From Austropuccinia psidii (Eukaryota > Basidiomycota > Pucciniomycetes > Pucciniales > Sphaerophragmiaceae): DNA of 64,000 nucleotides. Positions 1 through 12,057 of this stretch are shown in pieces. The notes beneath the pieces were generated by a model, which saw only the letters and a program-made list of their open reading frames with translations, ran no database searches and was not told the DNA's origin. Position numbers and translations under genes: made by a program. The DNA lies in the NCBI GenBank assembly GCA_023105745.1, contig JALGQZ010000001.1, positions 47,181,662 to 47,245,661 of the forward strand, written 5' to 3'. The stretch's first letter is position 1; every line of letters begins with the position of its first letter.

Positions 1-1733
1 TGGAATCTTTCTTCATCATATCTCATTCAAGGCATGTCTCAAAGAATTGTCTTTGCAGTCCTTACTGAGTAATTGGCATAAAATGATATAATTTTCATCC
101 TGAGTATAACTGTTTCTTACCTCCTCAAAGAAAGTGGTGTTCAGGTCTGTAACACTGATTCCTTCTATGGGGATTTGTGAAGAAGCTTCCTCTGGAACCT
201 AAGCCGGATTATCAATATTATTTGGTAATGGCCATCAGCTCAGTCCATCTTCATTTTTATGAATATTTCCATCTTTATGAACAATGGTCATATTGCCCCT
301 ATACTCTTGTATGGCTATTTGCCATCTGAGCATATGCCTGTTAGGAGTGCTCATGTTTAAATGTGACTTACCAGCGATAAAATATGTTATTACTTCAAAT
401 CCACATCCTTCCAGAAAGTAATTTAGCTTCTCCAAGGCCCAGACAAGGAATAAGAACTCAATTTGACTGGCTCCATAACTGGCTTCAGTTGGTTTTATTT
501 TCCTGGATATGAAGCATATGGGTCCTTCCACAGGTTTATCATTGATAATCTGGACTTGATGAAGTGCAGCACCAAGCCCATCTCCTGATGCATCAATATA
601 AAGCTTAAAATGCAGATTAAAGTCTGGTATCAGTAAGAGTGGAGCAGTGGTCAAGGCTTGTCTCAAAAGTTCAAAGGCCTTGACTCTATCAATAGTCATT
701 TCAAATACTGTGTCTTTGTCACATAATTTATAAAGAGGTCTTGCTATGGATGAAAACTCTTTAATATGTGGCCTGTAATATCCTGAAAACCCCAAAAATG
801 ACGGAATTTCTTTCTTGTTCTGAGGCATGGGTTTCAGCAATACTGCTTCAAACTTATTTTTGTCAATTCCAAGGGATAAACCAGATACTCCATGTCCCAG
901 TTCTTTACATTCTTTAAATCCAAAATGGCATTTCTTTAAAGAAATTTTTATGTTGACAGATTGGATTTCTGTCAAAACTCTGGATAATCTGTAAATATGT
1001 TCTTCCCAAATCTTGGAACAGACAATGATGTCATCCATGTAAATGATTGAACATCCTTCTAAAAGTTCTTCAGGAGAAGTTTCATTCATCATTTTTTGGA
1101 ATTGTGAAGGTGCATTATTGATAGCAAAAGCCATCCTCAAATATTCATATACTCCACATTTAACAATGATTCTCAAGTATTTTCTTGCCCTTGGTGTCAC
1201 TACATTCTGATGCAATCCTTTAAGGGCATCCATAGTGGCTATATACACTGCTTGAGATATCTGGGTAAGGGCAATTTGGATTTTTGGTATTGGGTACCTG
1301 TCTGGAACAGTGTAAGTGTTCAGAGCTCTGAAGTCCCCAAACACTCTAGATCTTCCATTTTTCTATGCCACTATGACTGGTGTAGTTATTTCTACTTCCT
1401 CATTATGGCCGACCTTTCTTATTACACCAAGGTCTAGAAGTTCTTTAATATGAATTTCCAGAGCTCATCTTGATTTAGGACTTGCTGGATATGAAGGTCT
1501 TCTTAAGAGTGGTAGATAAGGTATCTTAATATTAAGGATGATGTCAGCTCAATGACCAATAATTCCCCCAAAGGTTCTTTGTCTGATGCAAATGCTTCTT
1601 TGTGGTCATATAAAAGGGCAGAAAGTTCATCTTCCTGACTATCAGTAAGATCAAGGCTTATTTCAGCTTCATTCAACTGTCCAGATTTGAATCTGTCCAG
1701 CTCTAAGTTGACTGGTGCTACTTTATTTCCCAT
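1..1733 (-). pseudogene. pol: A1 pol: reverse transcriptase and RNase H, broken
   Basis: The linker between protease and reverse transcriptase lies at 1733-1503 and the polymerase and RNase H at 1344-235, continuing in degraded form to the window edge. The fingers motif [20 protein letters not shown] and the catalytic YMDD (1041-1030) are readable. RNase H follows with [15 protein letters not shown] and the end of its fold near KNEDGLS. A frameshift and stops separate the 1733-1503 frame from the 1344 frame. Enzymes of this type copy the element RNA to DNA inside virus-like particles; this copy cannot make a full protein. Closest relative in the window is A2. Confidence 0.88.
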
Positions 1734-1793
1734 AATTTGTCCTTTAAATGGTAAAAAGGAAAAGTTTTGATGCTTATTGCCTCCAATAGCAAA

Positions 1794-2207
1794 TTATCTG
1801 TCCTTGTTTTTATGTAAGTCTATTCCATACATTATCAAATAGTCATTTCCTAATATGAGAAGGTTACTAGAGCCATTTCCCATAACAACAAATTCAACAG
1901 GGATTCTTAAATTGCCATTAATATGTGGAAATATGACATTGGTCTCAAAGATTCCCAACGCTTTCATTAGATTACTTGCACTATTGAATTTTCTGCCATC
2001 AATTGGTAACAATTGGTCTTGAAAATTTGGTACACAAGTCTTAAGAAAAGATTTTCCAACACAAGAGCAGAAGGCTCCTGGGTCAAGTAAAGGTTTAGTG
2101 GGCTTGTTTTCAATTACCACTTCTGTTATACAGGAGTTACCAGCTGTATAACCTTTTCCCCCATTTGGTTTGGTTTTCATAAGTTGTGCATCTTGAATTT
2201 TTGACAA
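1794..2207 (-). pseudogene. A1 aspartic protease with DPGA active site
   Basis: Retropepsin-type segment of about 137 residues. The triad normally D-T/S-G-A reads DPGA here (codons at 2084-2073), inside LLDPGAFCSCVGKSFL. The flap and C-terminal LGNDY motif common to this lineage are present. In active elements the enzyme frees Gag and Pol products. A2 carries the same Thr-to-Pro change, whereas G has DTGA and D has DTGA, so the substitution was probably inherited by the A lineage. It lies in a different frame from upstream gag, so at least one indel separates them. Confidence 0.8.
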
Positions 2208-3661
2208 ATCAAGTTGACCATTGTTAATTGTGGCAAGTCGGAATTGAATTCCATGATGTCAAAAGTGGAATTGATATTTTCTATATCTTTCAAAGATTTA
2301 GAAAATATTGATGACTTATCATCTGAATTTTCTTCAATTATATTATCATCTTTTTCAACATCAGGTTCTTTTTCAATGTCAATTTCATTGATTTTCCCCC
2401 TCTTTGGACATGTATTAGCTAAGTGGGTGGTGCTTTGACAAATATGGCACTTTCTTATTATATTTTCAGATTTATACTTAACATTATTAGAACTTTCTTT
2501 GGGATTTTTGTCCAAAGAATCTTTTCAAGGTGTATTAAACCTTTATTTGAGATTCACCCTACTAGAAGCAATCCTGATTCTGGTGGTTACTTCTTCTAAT
2601 ATTTTAATAATATCTTCTGCTGAAGCTGGTTCAGTAGTCCTGCTTTTGACAGCCTGCTCTAAGTAACCTCCACATCATCTCAGAATCTTTCTCTGGATCA
2701 TAAATTCTGACATGTCAGGATACAATGCTGTTAATCTGTCTTTTTGTTGGCAAAACCATGGTAAAGCTTTGTCTTTATCAGAATTAAATTTGGAATATTC
2801 ACAGGCTGTTTCCACTTTAAAGCTCCAAGCATCATCGGCCCATTTTTTGATAATTTGGGCTTTCCACCAAGTCCAGCTTTGGTGCACATGTGCTTGGTTT
2901 AATTTGATATACCATCTGTGAGCTGATCTGGTAAACAAGGTGTTAAATCTTGCTGTTACCAAACTGTCTGGTAATTCAAAATCTTCTTTAATCATGTCAA
3001 TACCTCTGATGAATTCCATATGGTAAAATTCTCCTTCACCACTGAAGTGAGGCAATTCTTTAAGTTTTGGTACTTCTTTCAGGAATGCTTGTCCCATTGA
3101 TGGTTCCAAGTTATGGGAAGTAGTGGAAAATTCATTTTTTAGCTGTGAGTTTTTAACCTCCAATACTTGTGGATTTGGAATTCTTGTGCCCTCATTCTGA
3201 TTCAAAGGTGTAGAAATTCTTGGTAAGGTGTGAAGTAGTTGTTCAATATCATTCATTTTACTATTGTTACACATTTGAGAACTTCTGAATTAATGTTTTA
3301 AAATTTGTATTGAATTTATTACACTATTTTTATGATTATCTTCTGTTTGTGTTAATTCTTTCCATAGTTCTGTTTGTCTAGTATTATCAGAGGTGATCTG
3401 ACTCAACTTCATTGTTAATTTTGATCTTTCCTCTTGTGAGGTGTCAAAACAATTTTTCAAGGCAATTGTATATGTCTTTACTTCAGTAAATGATTTTAAA
3501 ATATTCTCAAGAAAACGTTTATTATCCTCTTTGATACTACTTATGGCTTGTTTTATTCTTGTTTCATTGATTTCATCAATATTGAATTTAGAATATTTGT
3601 CTGTTAATTCTTTAATAATGGAAGATTGTTTATTTATCTTATTTCCAAAAGGAATTGTCAT
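2177..3661 (-). pseudogene. gag: A1 gag: coiled coil, capsid and zinc knuckle, broken
   Basis: Three open stretches in the same minus frame. 3661-3290 encodes a charged, helical, coiled-coil-like region. 3274-2675 encodes the capsid-like domain with the lineage signature FSGEGEF and FIRGIDMIKEDF. 2515-2177 carries a zinc knuckle CHICQSTTHLANTC (C-X2-C-X4-H-X4-C) followed by an acidic tail. Stops at the borders break the frame. Gag of this type forms the particle shell and binds RNA through the knuckle. Confidence 0.85.
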
Positions 3662-3799
3662 TATTGAAAGTTTTAATTTTTCTTAAAACTCTCTCAAAAC
3701 ACATAAGTGTTTCACTTATTTGCCTCAGACTTAACTTGTTTGTTTTAAGATTGTTACAAATGTATGAATTTTTATCAGAAACATGAGATTTCACGTCAT

Positions 3800-4507
3800 T
3801 TATAGCTTCATATAACTCCTGGATAGAATCAAGAGGTCAGAGATCATTTCTGATATTTCAATCTGGATTTCTATTTTTTCTGTAATTCCATCATTTTTCT
3901 GGCCATTTGAAATACATTTTCCATGGAATACTGCTGAATCTTTGGGATTCTGGAGCCCTGGTTGTAGGGCTTTGTGGCTGGTGCCTTGCAATTTCCCTTG
4001 TTTTGAGTTTGTGGCTGCTTTTCCACATTGAAATTGCTTCTTCTGGCTACTGGGGCTGGTTTTGACCATTGCTTGGGTGGTGGTGGTTTGTTTTCCCTCC
4101 ATTCTGATGTTAAAAGCATCATGTTCTTCTCTTCAATCAATGGATGCCATCCATTGAGTAACTTGCAAGTTTTGGAATGGCCCAGGAATTTTCCCACAGT
4201 AAGGGAAGAATTCATTCAGTTTTCCCATAGATCTGCAAGGATCTGGTACTCTTTGTGCTGCAATGCATTGTTGTACGCCTTCTGGCTGGCTTTGTATATG
4301 TCCACTGAGGTTTCTTGTGATTGTGTAAGCTCTGTTTGAAGGTAAAATAGGATTATCAGCCTCAGAATGACATGATTTATTGATTTGGAGGTCATCAACT
4401 GACCCTTTCCCTTCTGTAACTGATTGGCTTCTGCCATAATCATGTCTATGACATTTTTGGGAGCTGCTTGAGGCATTATAGCTGGCTCCTGATCTGTCTG
4501 AAGGCAT
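3800..4507 (-). pseudogene. gag: A1 gag N-terminal frame (frame a)
   Basis: From ATG at 4507 the frame opens with MPSDRSGASYN and is rich in Ser, Gln, Pro and His. It stops at 4133, then continues in the same frame from 4102 to 3800, heading into the coiled-coil region of gag. This is the frame that is continuous with Gag-Pol. It overlaps protein B almost completely. Its sequence is poorly conserved against G and D, unlike protein B, so part of it may be open because the overlapping frame is constrained. Confidence 0.6.
3871..4493 (-). pseudogene. A1 protein B, second exon (frame b), one stop
   Basis: Overlapping frame +1 relative to gag frame a. It reads KVIDMIMAEA-like sequence, then SLTVGKFLGHSKTCKLLNGW, a PPPPK segment, and ends PYNQGSRIPK...VFQMARKMMELQKK. 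G has the same order ([32 protein letters not shown]), so conservation is at the protein level in this frame. A single TGA at 4218-4216 interrupts it. It joins the upstream exon at 4559 in phase through an acceptor CAG ending at 4494. Function unknown. Confidence 0.6.
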
Positions 4508-4558
4508 ATTTTATCATTAAAAGGCTTAGAAATAGTATTTTTACATCAAAAAACTTAC

Positions 4559-4756
4559 TATTGGCCAAATCCTTTGCTTTCTGAAGGGTATTACTTATGT
4601 CGAAGTTAATTAATTCAGAATAAATTGGTTCAGGTTGATTATTCTGAGTTATACTAACTGTGCTATTATGGTCAGAATTCACAGTGCTTGCAGGAACAAT
4701 GCTTGTTACTGTTGAGCCTGTTTCAAATTTTTCTTGTTTTGCCACATTGTCAGACA
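4559..4756 (-). pseudogene. A1 protein B, first exon (candidate)
   Basis: Open stretch of 198 nt without any in-frame Met, rich in Ser, Thr and Asn (SDNVAKQEKFETG...). It is preceded by TTAATTTTAG, a good 3' splice site, and begins with TG, so an upstream exon ending in A would create ATG at the junction. It ends at a strong donor GTAAGT (4558-4553) in phase 1. A2 has an exon of exactly the same length. No transcript evidence is available. Confidence 0.5.
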
Positions 4757-4962
4757 CTAAAATTAATGAAAAAACCAATTGATTAAGTAAGAAAAGACTT
4801 TTTCAAGAGATAAATGAAACAAATAAAGGCTCACTTATAATATGAAAAAGGTTATTTCTGATGGATTTTTTTAATTATAAGTATTTTTTATATGTTTTTA
4901 AACTTTTCAATAGAAGAAAAAAGATTCAAAAAGAGTAAAAAACTATGTCACAGGTAAAATAT

Positions 4963-4978
4963 CATAGCTGGGCCCCCA
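4963..4978 (-). promoter_or_regulatory. A1 primer binding site
   Basis: TGGGGGCCCAGCTATG begins two bases inside the 5' LTR end on the minus strand. It starts with TGG, as expected for pairing with a tRNA CCA end. The tRNA is not identified. Confidence 0.75.
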
Positions 4979-4980
4979 AA

Positions 4981-5401
4981 TGTAAGGTGTGGATATGAAA
5001 CTTTGATTAAAAATCAAGTACTTTTCCTGTCCTCAAAATTTGTATAGGGTAAAATATAATTATAAATAGTATGAAATAGTATTTTTAAGAGGAAACACAC
5101 CAATTTTATTGTTTTTAACTTCATAAGTATAAAATAATAATATTATAAAGATTCATTTTTTAACCAAAAATAAAAATTTATCCCAAAATACTCTACAAGA
5201 GATATTTGAGGCTATAAAAGAAATTTCTTCAAGAGCAATTTCAGTTGGAATTAATTAAGCAAAAAATGCAAGCAATTAATTCAAGCAAAAAGTGTTTAAG
5301 AAGATATTTAAATATAAAACACTCCCAAAAGTGACCAGAGTGAATTTGGGAACAAAGTGACAAAGTTAAAAGTGATGAAAGATGCTTTAATTCACTTATG
5401 G
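4981..5401 (-). repeat. A1 5' LTR, inner piece (U5 end)
   Basis: Reverse complement of the last 420 bp of the A2 LTRs, ending CCACACCTTACA at 4981. It is cut at 5401 by insertion of A2, whose TSD TATGG occupies 5397-5401. Confidence 0.9.
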
Positions 5402-7205
5402 TGTGAGCCTTAGAGGTAATTTCATATACCCAAAAGACCACAAATACAAAATTAACATATAAATATAAATAAAATAAACTTCTTTATATTATTAAAATGA
5501 AAATCAAAATATAAATATAAAATTATATTCACAATTAAAAACTTAATTACAATTTAAAAATAAAATTACATTAAATTTTGAAGTTGTAAAATTACATTTA
5601 TACTTGAAAAAATTAAGTAAAGTTGAATTTTTAACAATATTGTAAAAAAATGAATAAATTTGAAAAAAAGTTAAATAAAAATTATTATAACTTTTTATCT
5701 AATAAATAAACATATAAAAATTATTTCGCCATTGGATTCCTCATAAAAAATTAGGTGGGGTCACCTCAGAGTGAAAACTTTGTAACTCAACTCTAAATAA
5801 GCTTAAATTAAGTTTTTAGTATTTTCTGTATGAAAATTAAAAATCCTCAAAACTTTAATTTAAATCACATCACATGTAGTGTTAATCACCAAAATGTGTG
5901 TTAAAATTGAGGTGTTGTGTATATTTTAGAAGTTATGAGGAATTAAAGTATTTTCAATTGAATTCAATTGAAATGTCAAAGTGTGCGCGTGTATTACATA
6001 AGTGAACTTTGATTTACGTATGAGGTATCAATTATTACTGTATTGAACTGTACAGCTCAATTCAATTACATATGTAAATTATAAGTATAATACATGATGA
6101 GGAATTAAAGGAAAAATAAATTGGAAAGATTAAATTTGGGGGGGAAAAGAAACTCCAGCTCTAAGGGGGAGCTAGATCCCCAAAATCCTTGATGAAAGGC
6201 ATGTGGTGTCAAAATTCATGCAAAAGCTCATCACTTTTGGCCTGGAATTCAGTTACAGGGTCTGTGGACTCGATTGATGATGAGGTTTTGATACCAACTG
6301 CGGTAGTTTTAGCTGTTTCCAAGAGGGTAAAACTACCCTTAAGATGAAAGAATCATAGTAAAAACAGTTTTAACTGGCTTCTACGTCTCTTACACACATT
6401 CTGACATGTTTTGAAGGCTCTAGACTAGGTATTACTATAGTAATGGTTGATTTAAGGGTCTAAAATGGCTAAAAAAGGCTTAAACCAGCCCTTTTTTGGT
6501 CTAAACCAGGGTTCAATGATGCCATAATTGGCTTTTCTGGGGTCAGACTGTCTTTCACGATTGACAAGAGTAAATTTTACTTTTGGAGTAAGAAAATTGA
6601 TGGCTATAAAAGAATGTCTTCTTTGCCCCACTTTTCTCTTCATGTTAGAATCTTTTCCTTTTATAATTAATTTAAACAGCGTTAAACCTATCAATAAAAG
6701 ATTCAAACCACCTTTTTTAAATCATTTTAAACCCTTTAACAACGTGAAAAAATCATTATAATCATTTTTACCCCTGAACCGCCCCAAAAGTGAATTAAAG
6801 CATCTCTCATCACTGTAAACTTTGTCACTTTGTTTCCAAATTCACTCTGGTAACTTTTGGGCATGTTTTATCTTTAATATTTTTTTCAAAAACTTTGTTT
6901 GTTAATTAATTTCTTGCAGCTCTTTGATCAATGAATTACAATTGAAATTGCTCTTGAAGAAATTTCTTTTGTAGCCTTAAAAATCTCTTGTAGAGTATTT
7001 TTGGATAGATTTTTATTGTTGGTGAAACAATAAATCTTTATAATATTATTGTTTTATACTAATAAAGTTATAAACAATATAATTGGCGTGTTTTCTCTTA
7101 AAGATAATATTTCTTACTACTTTTGATTGATTTTTACCTTATACAAATTTTGAGGGCAGGAAAAGTACTTGATTTTTAATCAAAGTTTCATAACCACACC
7201 TTACA
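5402..7205 (+). repeat. A2 5' LTR
   Basis: Begins TGTGAGCCTTAGAGG and ends CACACCTTACA. It is very AT-rich at both ends. The middle part (6130-6330) has a more GC-rich stretch with AGCTCTAAGGGGGAGCT, an inverted AGCT-flanked motif. The short ORFs in it are not genes. Confidence 0.93.
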
Positions 7206-7207
7206 TT

Positions 7208-7223
7208 TGGGGGCCCAGCCGTG
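7208..7223 (+). promoter_or_regulatory. A2 primer binding site
   Basis: TGGGGGCCCAGCCGTG two bases after the 5' LTR; same position and core as in A1, D and G. Confidence 0.78.
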
Positions 7224-7427
7224 ATATTTTACCTGTGACATGTTTTTTTTACTCTTTTTAAATATTTTTTCTTATATTGAAAAATTTAAAAACATATAAA
7301 AAATACTTATAATTCAAAAAATCAATATAAAAAAATGTTTTAATATTATAAGTGAGCGTTATATTTTAATTTCTTTTTTGAAATATCCTTTTTTTACATA
7401 ATTAATTGGTTTTTTAATTAATTTCAG

Positions 7428-7625
7428 TGTCTGACAACGTGGTAAGACAATAAAACATTGAAACAGCCTCAACAGTAACCAGCATTATTCCTGCCAGTAC
7501 TGTTGATTCTGATCATAATAGTACAATTATTGTGACTCGGAATATTCAACCAGAGCCAATTTCTTCTTAATTAGTCAACTTGGAAGTAAGTAATAATCTT
7601 CAGAAAGCCAAGGATTTGGCCAATA
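7428..7625 (+). pseudogene. A2 protein B, first exon (candidate, broken)
   Basis: Counterpart of the A1 exon: 198 nt, preceded by TTAATTTCAG, starting TG, ending in phase 1 at donor GTAAGT (7626). Two Glu codons of A1 have become TAA here, so the copy is dead, but the splice signals and length are unchanged. Confidence 0.45.
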
Positions 7626-7675
7626 GTAAGTTTTTTGACGTAAAATTACTATTTTAAGCCTTTTTAACCATAATT

Positions 7676-8537
7676 GTGCCTTCAACCAGGTCAGGAGCCA
7701 GCTATAACCCCTCAAGCAGCTCCCAGAAAGGTAATAGACGTGATTATGGCAGAGGCCAATCAGGTACAGAAGGAAAAGGGTCAGTTGATGACTTCCAAAC
7801 AACTAAGATGGTTCATTCTGAAGCTGATAACACCATTTTACCTTCAAAAAGAGCTGACACCGCCACAACAAGCCTCAGTGAACATATACAAAGCCAGCCA
7901 CAGTGCATACAACAATGCACTTCAGTTCAAGAAGTACCAGATCCTTGCTGACCTCTGGAAGAATTGCAGGAATTCTTACCTGACTGTGAGCAAATTCCTG
8001 GGCCATCCCAATACTTGCAAATTGCTCAATGGATGGCATCCTTTGATGGAGCAGAAAAATATGATTCTTTTGACACTAGAATAGAGGGAAAAAAGCCTCC
8101 ACCACCCAAACCAGTGCCAAAAACAGCCCCAGTGGCCAGCAGCAGCAATTTCAATGTGAAAAAGCAGCCACAAACACCAAGCAAGGGCAAAGGGAAGGCA
8201 CCAGCCCCCAAACCTTACAGCCAGGGATACAGGATGCCATGGAGAATTTATTTCAGATGGCCAGAACCATGATGGAATTACAATGGAAGGAGGAAGCCAG
8301 ATTAAAATATCCAAAATTATTTCTGATAATTTTGATTGTATTCCAGAGTTGTATAAAGGTATTTCTGATGTAAAAAGTCATCTTTCTGATAAAAATACAT
8401 CAATTTGTGACAATCTTAAAACAAATAACTTGAGTCTGAGCCAAATAAATGATACACTTAAATGCTTTGAAAGAGTTTTAAGAACAATCAAAACATCCAA
8501 TAATGATAATTCTTTTGGCATTAAGATAAATGAATAA
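7676..8537 (+). pseudogene. gag: A2 gag N-terminal frame (frame a)
   Basis: Frame beginning PSTRSGASYNPSSSSQKG; the first codon is GTG where A1 has ATG. It stops at 7951, reopens at 7964 and ends at 8272. From 8283 to 8537 another open piece gives the start of the coiled-coil region. The part from 7964 reads PPPPKPVPKTAPVASSSNFNV, which by comparison with A1 belongs to protein B and was brought into this frame by a 1-nt deletion near 8085. Confidence 0.6.
7690..8084 (+). pseudogene. A2 protein B, second exon (frame b), truncated
   Basis: Frame reads QEPAITPQAAPRKVIDVIMA, then KYQILADLWKNCRNSYLTVS, FLGHPNTCKLLNGWHPLMEQ and stops at 8084, where a Trp codon of A1 became TAG. A 1-nt deletion next to it moves the C-terminal half into frame a. 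The acceptor ACCAG ending at 7689 joins exon 1 (phase 1) to this frame; the next AG at 7694 would join it to frame a instead. Confidence 0.55.
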
Positions 8538-9835
8538 TCTGCCATTATTAAAGAATTAACAGATAAATATTCTAAATTCAATATTGATGACATAATTGAA
8601 ACAAGAACAAAACAAGCCATAAGCACTATCAAAGAAGATAATGAAAAATCTCTCGATTATATTTCAAAATCGTTTGCTGAAGTACAGACAAATACAGTTT
8701 CCCTGAAAAAGCATTTTGATACCTCAAGAGAGGAAATATCAAAATTAACAATAAAGCTAAGTGAAGTTATATCTGATAATACTAAACAAACAGAATTATG
8801 GAATGAGCTAACATATAAAGAGGATGATCATAAAAATAATGTCATAAACTCTATACAAAACTTGAAACATGAATTAAGAAATTCACAAAGGTGTAACAAC
8901 AGTAAAATGAATGATATTGAACAACTGCTAAACACTTTACCAAGAATGTCTACACCTCTGAATCAAAATGAAGATTCAAGAATTCCCAATCCACAAGTAT
9001 TGGATATTGAAGATTCACAGTTAAAAAATGAATTTTCTACTTCTTTTCATAACTTAGAACCATCAATGGGCCAAGCACTCTTGAAAGAAGTTCCAAAACT
9101 TAAAGAATGGTCTCACTTCAGTGGTGAAGGAGAGTATGACCATATGGAATTCATTAGAGGTATTGACATGATCAAAGAGGATTTTGAATTACCAGACAGA
9201 TTGGTAACAGCCAGATTGAACACCTTTTTTACCAAACCAGCTCACAGATGGTACATCAAAATAAGACAAGCACATGGACACCAGAGTTGGACTTGGTTGA
9301 AAACCCAAATCATTAACAAATGGGAAAATGATGCTTGGAGGCTTAAAGTTGAAACAGCCTTTGGATCTGCCAAATTTAATGCTGATAAAGACAAAGCTTT
9401 ACCATGGTTTTGCCAACAAAAAGACAGATTAACAGCATTATATCCTGAAATTTCAGAATTTATGATCCATAGAAAAATTCTGAGACAATAAGGAGGTGAC
9501 TTAGAGCAGGCTGTCAACAGCAGGACTGCTGAACAATCTTCAGCAGAGGATATTCTCAATATATTAGAAGAAGTAACCACCAGAACAAAAATTGGTTCTA
9601 GTAGGGTGAGTCTCAAAACAAGGTTTAATACACCTTGGAAAGATTCTGTGGACAAAACCCCAAAGAAAATTCTAATAATGTTAAGTATAAATCTGCAGAT
9701 ACAGTCATAAAGTGCCATATTTGCCAAAGCACCACCCATTTAGCCAATACATGTCCAAAAGGGGGGGAAATCAATGAAACTGACATTGAAAAGGAACCTG
9801 ATGTTGAAAAAGATGACATAATTGAAGACAATTAA
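8538..9835 (+). pseudogene. gag: A2 gag: coiled coil, capsid, zinc knuckle
   Basis: Coiled-coil part up to about 8870, capsid-like domain in the 8862-9491 frame (WSHFSGEGEYDHMEFIRGID; WTWLKTQIINKW), stop TAA at 9489-9491 directly before GGDLEQAV, then the zinc knuckle CHICQSTTHLANTC (C-X2-C-X4-H-X4-C) in the 9635-9835 frame. About 88-90 % similar by eye to A1 gag. Structural protein of the particle; broken here by several stops. Confidence 0.85.
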
Positions 9836-9904
9836 GGTGATAAGTCATCCATATTTTCTGAATCTTCAAAAGATATAGAAAATGTAAATGCCACTTTTGA
9901 CATC

Positions 9905-10312
9905 ATGGAATCTTATTCACACTTGCCACAATTTAGCAATGGTCAACTTGATTTATCAAAAATTCATGATGCACAACTTATGAAAACAAAACCAAACAGA
10001 GGGAAAGGTTATACAGCTGGTAACTCCTGTATAACAGAAGTGGTGATTGACAACAAGTTCACCAGAATTTTGCTTGACCCAGGAGCCTTCTGCTCTTGTG
10101 TTGGAAAATCTTTTCTTAAGACTTGTGTACCAAATTTTGGAAACCAATTGTTTCCAATTGATGGTATAAAATTCAATAGTGCAAGTAATCCAATGAAAGC
10201 ATTAGGAATGTTTGAGACCAATATCATATTCCCACACATTAATGCGAATTTGAGAATCACAGTTGAATTTGTTGTTATGGAAAATTGCTCTAGTACCCAT
10301 TTTATATTGTGA
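9905..10312 (+). pseudogene. A2 aspartic protease with DPGA active site
   Basis: Contains LLDPGAFCSCVGKSFLKTC; the active-site codons GAC CCA GGA GCC are at 10076-10087. The usual Thr/Ser after Asp is Pro, as in A1. The frame ends in TGA at 10310-10312, where the lineage normally reads LGNDYL, so a Gly codon was lost. Confidence 0.8.
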
Positions 10313-12052
10313 AATGACTATTTAATCATGTATGCGATAGATTTGCATAACAAAAAAGACAGATACTTTACTATTGGAGACAATAAGCGCCTAAAATTTG
10401 CCTTTTTACCATGTAAAAGACAAATTACAGTTAACAAAGTATCACCAGTCAACTTAGAGTTAGAGAAATTCAAGTCTGAACAGTTAAATGAGGTTTAAAT
10501 AAGCCTTCATCTGACTGATAAACAAGAAAATGAACTTTCTTCCCTTTTGTATGACCACAGAGGAGAATTTGCTTCAGACAAAGAACCTCTAGGAGCAATT
10601 ATTGGTCATTAATTTGACATCATTCTTAACATTTAGAGACCTTATCCACCACTATTATGAAGACCTGCATATCCAGCAAGTCCAAAATCTAGAGAAGCTC
10701 CAGAAATTTATATCAAAGAACTTCTGGACCTTGGTGTAATAAGAAACGTAGGCCACAATGAAGAAGTAGAAATAAATACACCAGTCATAGTCGCATGGAA
10801 TAATGGAAAATCTAGAATGATTGGAGACTTTAGAGCTCTGAACACTTACACTGTTCCAGACAGATACCTAATACCCAAAATCCAAATTGCCCTTACTCAA
10901 ATATCTCAAGCAGCTTATATAACCACTATGGATTCTCTTAAGGGATTCCATCAAACTGTGGTGACACCAAGAGCAAGAAAATACTTGAGAATTATTGTTC
11001 ATTGTGGAGTGTATGAATACTTGAGGATGCCCTTTGGTATCAAAAATGCACCTTCACACTTCCAAAGAATGATGAATGAAATCTTCCCTGAAGAACTCTC
11101 AGAGGAATGGTTAATGATTTACATTGATGACATTATTATCTGTTCCAAAACTTGGGAGGAGCACATATACAGATTCTCCAGAGATTTGACAAAAATTCAA
11201 TCAGTAAACATGAAAATCTCCATCAAGAAATTTCATTTTGGATTTAAAGAACTTAAAGCACTAGGACATGTTGTATCTGGTTTGTCCCTTGGAATTGACA
11301 AAAACAAAGTTGCAGTAGTATTGCTAAGACCCATGCCTCAGAACAAGAAGGAAATTTAGTCATTCTTAGGGTTTGCAGGATATTACAGGCAACACATTAA
11401 AGATTTTGTATCCATAGCAAGACCACTTTATAAATTGTGTGACAAAGACACAGTATTTGAAATGATTGTTGACAGAGTCAAAGCTTTTGAGTCTCTAAGA
11501 GAAGCCTTGACCACTGCTCCACTCTTACTTATGCCAGACTTTAAATTGCCTTTCAACTTGTATATTGATGCATCAGGGGATGGACTGGGTGCTGCACTTC
11601 ACCAAGTTCAGATCATAAATGATAAACCTGTAGAAGGACCCATATGTTTCATATCCAGGCAAATCAAACCAAGTGAAGCCAGATATTGGGAAAGTAAAAT
11701 GGAATGTCTATGCCTTGTCTGGGCCTTGGAGAAATTGAACTACTTCTTAGAGGGATGTGTTTTTGAGGTGGTAACAGATTTTACAGCTGTCAAATCACTT
11801 TTAAACATGAAAACACCCAACAGGCATATGCTCAAATGGCAAATATCCATACAAGAATACAGGGGCAATATGACTATTATTCATAAGGATGGGAATATTC
11901 ATAATAACACAGATGGACTAACTGATGGCCATTACCAAAAATATTGATAATCCTGCTTATGTGCCAGAAGAAGCTTCACCACAAATCCCAATAGAACCAA
12001 TAAGTGTTACACACTTGAACACCACCTTCTTTGAAGAAGTAAGAAGTAGTTA
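10313..12052 (+). pseudogene. pol: A2 reverse transcriptase and RNase H
   Basis: RT is readable from the N-terminal linker (about 10400, several stops) through [15 protein letters not shown] (10817 frame) to YIDD at 11120-11131 and a stop at 11359. The thumb/connection and RNase H follow in the 11435-11947 frame ([37 protein letters not shown]). RNase H degrades the RNA of the hybrid. The reading frame continues towards the integrase but is cut at 12057 by solo LTR M. Confidence 0.88.
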
Positions 12053-12057
12053 CACTC

